DNA from: Segatella copri
Lineage (GTDB): Bacteria; Bacteroidota; Bacteroidia; Bacteroidales; Bacteroidaceae
Length of the DNA: 64,000 bases
Assembly (NCBI RefSeq): GCF_026015295.1
Contig: NZ_JAPDUW010000001.1
Coordinates: forward strand, 3,802,001 to 3,866,000
Reading direction: 5' to 3'
Made by a program: the position numbers and the translations under genes
Notes under the pieces: model-generated
Told to the model about the DNA's origin: nothing
The model's input: the letters and a program-made list of their open reading frames with translations, nothing else
The model's database searches: none
Shown: in pieces, positions 59,016 through 64,000 of the stretch
Layout: the number at the start of each line of letters is the position of its first letter
Position numbering within the stretch: the first letter of the stretch is position 1

Positions 59016-59981
59016 ATGAAGAAATTAACATTAATATTAGCAGCAATGGTATTAACAGCAAGTCAGGCTTTTGGCCAGTGTGGAAAATGTGGTTATGAAG
59101 TGAAGGCAGAAAATGCCTACACTAACTACAACGTTCGTTATGCAAGCAATCCGATGGATGCAAAGCACTATACAACAGACCGTCTTCGCGGTGAATTCGC
59201 TATCGAGAAGGTGTTTGCTCCAGGCGAGGTAAACTGGACATACACCATGTTCGACCGCTTCCTCATCGGTGGTGCTGAGCCAACAACTGCTCCTCTGAAG
59301 CTGACTTCTATCGCTCCTCTCTATACAGACAAGCCAAACGATCAGAAGAATCTGCTCGACAACCGCGAGTTGGGTATCATCAACATCGGTGGCGAGGGTA
59401 CTGTTACCGTTGACGGCAAGAAGTATACACTCGGTTTCCAGGAGGCTCTCTACGTAGGTCGTGGTGCCAAGAACATCGAGGTAAGCAGCAAGGATGCAGC
59501 TAAGCCAGCTAAGTTCTATATGAACAGCGCTTGTGCTCATCAGACATATCCTACCAAGAAGGTTACCCTGAAGGATGCCAACAACATTAAGGCTGGTAGC
59601 CTGAAGGAGAGCAACGACCGCGTAATCCACCAGTTGATTATCAATGGTGTAGCCGGTGTTCGTACCTGCCAGTTGCAGATGGGTGTTACTGAGTTGAAGG
59701 AGGGTTCTGTATGGAACACCATGCCAGCTCATACTCACCTCCGCCGTATGGAGACTTACCTCTATTATAATGTACCAGAGGGTCAGAAGATTCTCCACGT
59801 AATGGGTGAACCACAGGAGACACGTCCTATCTGGTTGAACAACGAGCAGGCTGTGATAGCTCCAGAGTGGTCTATCCACTGTGCAGCAGGTACCAGCAAC
59901 TATACCTTTATCTGGGGTATGGCAGGTGAGAATCTGATCTATAACGATATGCAGGTAGTGAAGATTCCTACATTGGAATAA
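59016..59981 (+). CDS. kduI: 5-keto-4-deoxyuronate isomerase with signal peptide
   Basis: A 321-residue cupin enzyme that isomerises 5-keto-4-deoxyuronate, a product of pectin or glycosaminoglycan lyases. The core begins [20 protein letters not shown]; zinc ligands are visible in [16 protein letters not shown] (H-x-H-x4-E) with the distal His in [10 protein letters not shown]. Ahead of the core are about 35 extra residues, with a clear signal peptide [20 protein letters not shown] and then Q-C-G-K-C-G. It is therefore predicted to act in the periplasm, unlike the cytoplasmic E. coli enzyme. Gap to the IIC gene is 19 bases. Confidence 0.92.
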   Translation: MKKLTLILAAMVLTASQAFGQCGKCGYEVKAENAYTNYNVRYASNPMDAKHYTTDRLRGEFAIEKVFAPGEVNWTYTMFDRFLIGGAEPTTAPLKLTSIAPLYTDKPNDQKNLLDNRELGIINIGGEGTVTVDGKKYTLGFQEALYVGRGAKNIEVSSKDAAKPAKFYMNSACAHQTYPTKKVTLKDANNIKAGSLKESNDRVIHQLIINGVAGVRTCQLQMGVTELKEGSVWNTMPAHTHLRRMETYLYYNVPEGQKILHVMGEPQETRPIWLNNEQAVIAPEWSIHCAAGTSNYTFIWGMAGENLIYNDMQVVKIPTLE

Positions 59982-59996
59982 TAAGATACATGATAT

Positions 59997-60036
59997 GGCA
60001 ACCTGGCTTATGATTAATATGAGCCAGGCTTTGCCG
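59997..60036 (+). terminator. Hairpin between kduI and the MFS gene
   Basis: GGCAACCTGGCT pairs with AGCCAGGCTTTGCC around an AT-rich loop. There is no T-run, so partial termination or mRNA stability control is likely. Confidence 0.5.
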
Positions 60037-60091
60037 TCTAAATAGTAATCTAAAATAAAAATAAGTATAACGCTTAAAAACTTTTTGCAAA

Positions 60092-61558
60092 ATGAGTCCT
60101 ATTACAACAAGCAAAATGTCCAACTTCCGTTGGGTAATCTGTGCACTGCTCTTCATCGCAACCACAGTCAATTACATGGACCGTCAGGTTCTCTCTTTAA
60201 CATGGAAAGACTTCATTGCTCCAGAATTCCACTGGACAGATGATCACTATGGTACCATCACCGGTCTTTTCTCAATCTTCTATGCCATCGCCAACCTCTT
60301 CGCAGGTAAGTTCGTTGACTGGATGGGCACCAAGAAAGGTTATCTCATTGCCATCTTCGTATGGTCAACAGGTGCTGTGATGCACGCCGGTTGCGGTTGG
60401 GTAGCTATGCAGATGGAAGGTTATGATTCTATCGAGGCACTACGCATGGTACAGGCAGGTAGTGATGCAGCTGTAGCGATTGCTACAATCAGTGTATGGC
60501 TGTTCCTCTCTTGCCGCTTGATTCTTGCTGTGGGTGAGGCTGGTAACTTCCCAGCAGCCATCAAGGTAACAGCAGAGTATTTCCCTAAGAAAGACCGTGC
60601 TTTCTCTACCGCTATCTTCAACAGTGGTGCTTCTGTAGGCGCTTTGGCAGCTCCAGCTACCATTCCATTGTTGGCTCGCAGCATGGGCTGGGAGTGGGCA
60701 TTCATTATCATCGGTGTGCTCGGTTACGTATGGATGGGCCTCTGGGTATGGCTCTATGACAAACCATCTGAGAGCAAGCATGTAAACAAGGCTGAACTTA
60801 CTTATATTGAACAAGATGAGGACCTCGAAAAGGTTGAGGCTGAGAAAGAGACAGAGACTGCTGACGCTGAGGAGAAAACAATCGGCTTCCTGAAGTGCTT
60901 CAGCTACCGTCAGACCTGGTCATTCATCGTTGGTAAGCTGATGACTGATGGTGTTTGGTGGTTCTTCCTCTTCTGGGCACCTGCTTACTTCTCTGACCAG
61001 TATGGTTATTCTTCTGATTCAGGTATGGGTATCGCCCTCATCTTCACTCTCTATGCTATTGTAACCGTATTGAGTATTGGTGGTGGTTACTTGCCAACCT
61101 ACTTTGTTGACAAGAAGGGTATGAATCCATATATCGGTAGAATGCGTGCGATGTTGATTTTCGCTTGCTTCCCATTGCTCGGTCTGATTGCCCAACCTAT
61201 GGGTGCGTACAGTGCATGGTGGCCAGCTATCATCATCGGTTTGCTCGGTGCAGGTCATCAGGCATGGTCAGCTAACCTCTATTCTACCATCGGTGATATG
61301 TTCCCTAAGTCAACTGTAGCTACCATCACCGGTATTGGTGCGATGGCAGGTGGTATCGGTTCCTTCCTGATTAACAAGGGTTCCGGTATGCTCTTCACCT
61401 ATGCCGAGGGTCAGGGTTCTGCCTTCAGCTTCATGGGCTTCGATGGCAAGCCAGGTGCCTACATGATTGTATTCTGCATCTGTAGTGTAGCTTACCTCGT
61501 AGGCTGGTGCATCATGAAGGCATTGGTTCCTAAGTACAAGCCAATCGTGGTTGAATAA
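60092..61558 (+). CDS. MFS transporter, hexuronate (ExuT/ACS) type
   Basis: A 488-residue major facilitator with 12 helices. It begins SNFRWVICALLFIATTVNYM then DRQVLSL, the anion:cation symporter (ACS) family start, and has WMGTKKGYLIAIFVWSTGAV, SRLILAVGEAGNFPAAIK-like (CRLILAVGEAGNFPAAIK) and an acidic cytoplasmic loop (EKVEAEKETETADAEEK). ExuT homologues import galacturonate or glucuronate with H+. Together with the IIC-like permease and KduI this fits uptake of uronates from pectin breakdown. A terminator follows. Confidence 0.92.
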   Translation: MSPITTSKMSNFRWVICALLFIATTVNYMDRQVLSLTWKDFIAPEFHWTDDHYGTITGLFSIFYAIANLFAGKFVDWMGTKKGYLIAIFVWSTGAVMHAGCGWVAMQMEGYDSIEALRMVQAGSDAAVAIATISVWLFLSCRLILAVGEAGNFPAAIKVTAEYFPKKDRAFSTAIFNSGASVGALAAPATIPLLARSMGWEWAFIIIGVLGYVWMGLWVWLYDKPSESKHVNKAELTYIEQDEDLEKVEAEKETETADAEEKTIGFLKCFSYRQTWSFIVGKLMTDGVWWFFLFWAPAYFSDQYGYSSDSGMGIALIFTLYAIVTVLSIGGGYLPTYFVDKKGMNPYIGRMRAMLIFACFPLLGLIAQPMGAYSAWWPAIIIGLLGAGHQAWSANLYSTIGDMFPKSTVATITGIGAMAGGIGSFLINKGSGMLFTYAEGQGSAFSFMGFDGKPGAYMIVFCICSVAYLVGWCIMKALVPKYKPIVVE

Positions 61559-61581
61559 ACATCACATATTTTATATAAGTT

Positions 61582-61615
61582 AAAAGCTCATTTGCACCAA
61601 GGCAAATGAGCTTTT
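61582..61615. terminator. Bidirectional terminator between the MFS gene and the regulator
   Basis: AAAAGCTCATTTG and CAAATGAGCTTTT are perfect arms around CACCAAGG; the flanking genes converge. Confidence 0.88.
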
Positions 61616-61628
61616 ATCATATTTATAC

Positions 61629-63356
61629 TTATAGAGAAAGAATAAACCTGTCCCAATCTTCTGCACTCCCCAGCTTATTAAAGAACTTTTTGTATAATCT
61701 GATTCTTATTTTCGAGATGGCTGATGGTGTGCATCCTAACAGACATGCCATATCAGCAGGCTTGCACCCTAATTTGATGAGCATGCAAACATTTAACTCT
61801 CGATTGCTGATATCATAAACCGACCAAAGTTTTTCTTTAAAACTTGGCATGAACTGATCAAAGGTATCTTCCATTTGTTTTCTCTCTTCTTTTGTCAGAT
61901 ACTCTTTGGTTTCACTTCTTTTCTTCTTTTGTATCATGATCCCTATATCAGTGTTCTTGATGCTGCCTAAAGCTCGATTTTCTTCTTCAATCTTCAGTTT
62001 GTTTATGGCATTCTGCGCTAACAGTTTTTCTTTCTCATCAGCTAATCTTTTCTTCAATTCATCTTTTTCATTTGTAGCATTTATGAGTTGTAATTCTAAT
62101 TCATCTATGCGTTTGTTGTTTTCTTTTATTTTCTCCAGACTGTTTTGGCGCATCTCGTCTTGCAATTTCTTCAGCATGAATACTTGCCTTTTTTCTTCCT
62201 GAGCTCTTCGTCTCAATCTACTGATTAATAAAAAGGCAAAAGTTGTAACTAAGAGTAAAAAAACAGTTGTAGAAGCAAACAAAAGTTTGAATTCATTTTT
62301 CTCTTTTGATATTCTGGTGATTCTTTCTTTCTGCTTTTGATAATCATACAGTCCTTTGATTTTTGCCATCATTTCAGAGTTCGTATTTCTCCGAATGCTG
62401 TCTACAATATGTGTGTACCGTTCGAAAAATTTTATACTTTCAAAGTTCTTCTCTTTTCCTAGTGATTCTTTTGTAAGAAACTTATATGCTTCTTCTTTTG
62501 CATATATGTTTCCTTTATTCTTCAGAAAGGAATATAGCATGTTGGCTTTGGATATATCTGTTTGCTTATATAGATTAGCTGCAATAAAATAAACTGCACT
62601 AGAGTCTGCTTTATTGATATTGTGTAGTATGTCTGGAAGCAACTTTTGGGCATTTCCCCAATCTCTTTTATCCGTATATGCAATAACACAATAGCTTTTT
62701 ACACTATTGATACACCTGATATCTTTAGTGTGTTCAGCCATTTTCAAAGCTTTTTTTAAAAGTTTGAGCGCAAGTGTAGTTTCTCCCTTATCTAAAAGAA
62801 CAAGGGCTTTGTCTTTCAATATTTTGACCATAGCAATATCGTCTTTTGCGATGAATGCTTCGTTATATGCCTTTGTGTACATATCGATAGCGTAGTCGTA
62901 TAAGTATTGGTCGTAGTAAATATTTCCAAGTTGGGAATAACATTTGTTGTTTATGTTTAAAATGGTGTCTTTGATACTCGCTGCTTTTGTGTAGAAATTG
63001 ACAGCTTTCATTGCTTCGTCTTTTTCACTTTTTATTCTGCCTGCATAGTATAAGGCTAATTTTAGAAAAGTATAATCCTTTTTGTTTTGCATATAATTGA
63101 TTATTCTGCTGATATTTTTCTCGTATGGTTTGATGTCATGATCTGTTAGATCTGTTGCTTGAATCTTTAAAAGTTCACCATACATTTGTTCTTCTTTGTT
63201 GAATGAAGAGACATTTATGGTATCGAGGAAATTTGATGCTATGTTTTGGTCTTTGTATAAATCTTTAGCCATAGCATAAAAAAGACTGCGATTATCTGTT
63301 CTTTTAGAGCAGGACATAACGCACATAACGATAAATATGTAAATAAACTTTTTCAT
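61629..63356 (-). CDS. TPR sensor-regulator with membrane helix and C-terminal HTH
   Basis: A 575-residue protein. The lipobox-like start (YIFIVMCVMSCSKR) is followed by TPR repeats (residues about 60-310; KAVNFYTKAASIKD, YAIDMYTKAYNEA), one membrane helix (FASTTVFLLLVTTFAFLLIS near 355), a coiled coil (about 385-455) and a LuxR-like helix-turn-helix at the C-terminus (ISNRELNVCMLIKLGCKPAD, LLGCTPSAISKIRIRLYKKF). It probably senses an extracytoplasmic signal and regulates DNA directly. It is divergent from the DUF3244 gene, a likely target. Confidence 0.85.
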   Translation of the reverse strand: MKKFIYIFIVMCVMSCSKRTDNRSLFYAMAKDLYKDQNIASNFLDTINVSSFNKEEQMYGELLKIQATDLTDHDIKPYEKNISRIINYMQNKKDYTFLKLALYYAGRIKSEKDEAMKAVNFYTKAASIKDTILNINNKCYSQLGNIYYDQYLYDYAIDMYTKAYNEAFIAKDDIAMVKILKDKALVLLDKGETTLALKLLKKALKMAEHTKDIRCINSVKSYCVIAYTDKRDWGNAQKLLPDILHNINKADSSAVYFIAANLYKQTDISKANMLYSFLKNKGNIYAKEEAYKFLTKESLGKEKNFESIKFFERYTHIVDSIRRNTNSEMMAKIKGLYDYQKQKERITRISKEKNEFKLLFASTTVFLLLVTTFAFLLISRLRRRAQEEKRQVFMLKKLQDEMRQNSLEKIKENNKRIDELELQLINATNEKDELKKRLADEKEKLLAQNAINKLKIEEENRALGSIKNTDIGIMIQKKKRSETKEYLTKEERKQMEDTFDQFMPSFKEKLWSVYDISNRELNVCMLIKLGCKPADMACLLGCTPSAISKIRIRLYKKFFNKLGSAEDWDRFILSL

Positions 63357-63474
63357 AATGCAAAGTTAATACATTTATTTGTAATATCTATGCGATAAAT
63401 GCTTATTTTCCTTAATTTCCCCATTTGTCAAATGGTTGTCAATGTTTATATTGTTTAATGATGCATTTTTTCAA

Positions 63475-63482
63475 TACTTTTG
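63475..63482 (+). promoter_or_regulatory. -7 box of the DUF3244 gene
   Basis: TACTTTTG, with TTG 21 bases upstream (63451-63453). Confidence 0.65.
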
Positions 63483-63507
63483 CATCCGAATTTTAATTAT
63501 TAGAGTA

Positions 63508-63885
63508 ATGAAAGTTTTAGTTTTTATATTTATTGTGTTTTCTTTTCTAGGTGTTTCTGCAGAGGAGAATATGAGTATCGAAAAGGAGTATGATGTATTT
63601 TGCTCTATCTATAATGGTGGTAGACATAATTCTAATAAGGCTCCCCTTCGTTACAATAGAATATTGTTGCAAGTAACAGAATTGATGGTCTCTGTTGTTG
63701 ATGGTGCTGATAGTCCACAACCCTCAGTGTTGTCTTTTTATTCTGGTGACGGAACCCTTCTTTATAGAAAACAGTGTATTCTTGAAAATGGTGTTGTTAT
63801 TTCAATGGCACCCGATATAATTAACAAAGTATCTAGAATTACTATTGTTCTTAATGATTGTGAATTTATAGGTTTTATTAAATAA
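63508..63885 (+). CDS. DUF3244-like exported protein, 125 aa
   Basis: A small exported protein: signal peptide MKVLVFIFIVFSFLGVSA, then a beta-rich domain (LLQVTELMVSVVDGADSPQP, FYSGDGTLLYRKQCI, RITIVLNDCEFIGFI) with the look of a DUF3244/Ig-like fold. Function unknown. It is divergent from the TPR-HTH regulator and is followed 24 bases later by a lipoprotein gene. The ATG at 63508 is chosen because the -7 box at 63475-63482 lies downstream of the alternative start at 63436. Confidence 0.72.
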   Translation: MKVLVFIFIVFSFLGVSAEENMSIEKEYDVFCSIYNGGRHNSNKAPLRYNRILLQVTELMVSVVDGADSPQPSVLSFYSGDGTLLYRKQCILENGVVISMAPDIINKVSRITIVLNDCEFIGFIK

Positions 63886-63909
63886 AAGTTTAATTTTAAG
63901 GTTTTAAAA

Positions 63910-64000
63910 ATGAAAAATGTATTTTTTTTATTTGCGCTTCTATGCGCATTCTTTTCATCATGTTCTGATGAAGATGGAGCTAATGTAACAACTTCAAACG
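63910..64000 (+). CDS. Lipoprotein, N-terminal part (runs off window)
   Basis: The first 30 codons read MKNVFFLFALLCAFFSSCSD, a signal with lipobox FSSCS, then EDGANVTTSN to the window edge. Acidic residues after the Cys resemble the lipoprotein export signal for surface display in Bacteroidota (Cys followed by Ser and acidic residues). It is probably cotranscribed with the DUF3244 gene. The family cannot be told. Confidence 0.75.
   Translation, partial: MKNVFFLFALLCAFFSSCSDEDGANVTTSN

Noticed and set aside
1..64000. tRNA or rRNA genes
   Set aside because: No cloverleaf with GTTCRANNC T-loop and CCA-type context or rRNA segment was recognised by eye; a covariance-model scan would be decisive.

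Overview
The window reads as a chromosomal segment of a Bacteroidota bacterium, most likely a Prevotella/Segatella (P. copri-like) species. The signs are: promoters with a TAnnTTTG -7 box and a TTTG -33 box about 20 bases upstream; few Shine-Dalgarno sites; type IX secretion (T9SS) genes (porX, porW/sprE); a BspA-type leucine-rich-repeat protein; a MurF-Alr fusion; DUF1599, DUF3098, DUF3244, YfhO and GSCFA proteins; and a Bacteroidota-specific 31-residue 'smalltalk' peptide that is too short for usual gene calling. This assignment rests on recognised gene families, not on a database search.

Layout. 0-5 kb: 3' part of dnaE, trxA, tsaE, porX and a split lysine exporter (lysO). 5-17.3 kb: an accessory island with smalltalk and HU-like genes (minus strand), an AT-rich core inside a 31-bp perfect inverted repeat, an Rpn/PD-(D/E)XK nuclease with a broken second tail, REP-like hairpins, a BspA LRR surface protein, unrecognised small genes (one apparently frameshifted), and an operon of a Bro-N-like protein, a VirE_N/P-loop protein, a DUF5675 protein and a phage-type antirepressor. 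A perfect 30-bp direct repeat (4990-5019 and 17296-17325) brackets the island. 17.4-31 kb: porW, a metal ABC permease, aroA, a lipoprotein metalloprotease, a MORN protein, xth, folE, a SPOR protein, tpiA read in frame with a DoxX-like gene, and DUF1599. 30.7-48.4 kb: a poly(A) polymerase/CCA-type nucleotidyltransferase, a tripartite RND efflux operon followed by an LpxA-like gene, ftsX-DUF3098-uppP-truB-queA-folK, an AraC regulator, rpsO, typA and a transporter. 48.4-49.7 kb: luxS and mtnN (the S-adenosylhomocysteine to AI-2 route). 49.8-50.6 kb: a collapsed second copy of the island edge (34 codons of HU, the inverted-repeat core and an internally deleted antirepressor). 50.6-64 kb: an outer-membrane barrel, yfhO, GSCFA, murF-alr, a uronate cluster (PTS-IIC-like permease, an exported KduI and a hexuronate-type MFS carrier), a membrane TPR-HTH regulator, a DUF3244 protein and the start of a lipoprotein.

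The most unusual signal is not a gene. Many spacers between co-directional genes consist of short tandem words, mostly of period 7 (TTCAACA, AAAGTTC, AGTGAAG, AGTTAAT, GCAATGC types). They have polarity: one word class follows a stop codon, another precedes the next ATG. The same material also sits in frame inside the VirE-like gene at three places. The island, its degenerate copy and these spacer modules are the parts most worth following up. No rRNA, tRNA or CRISPR array was recognised.
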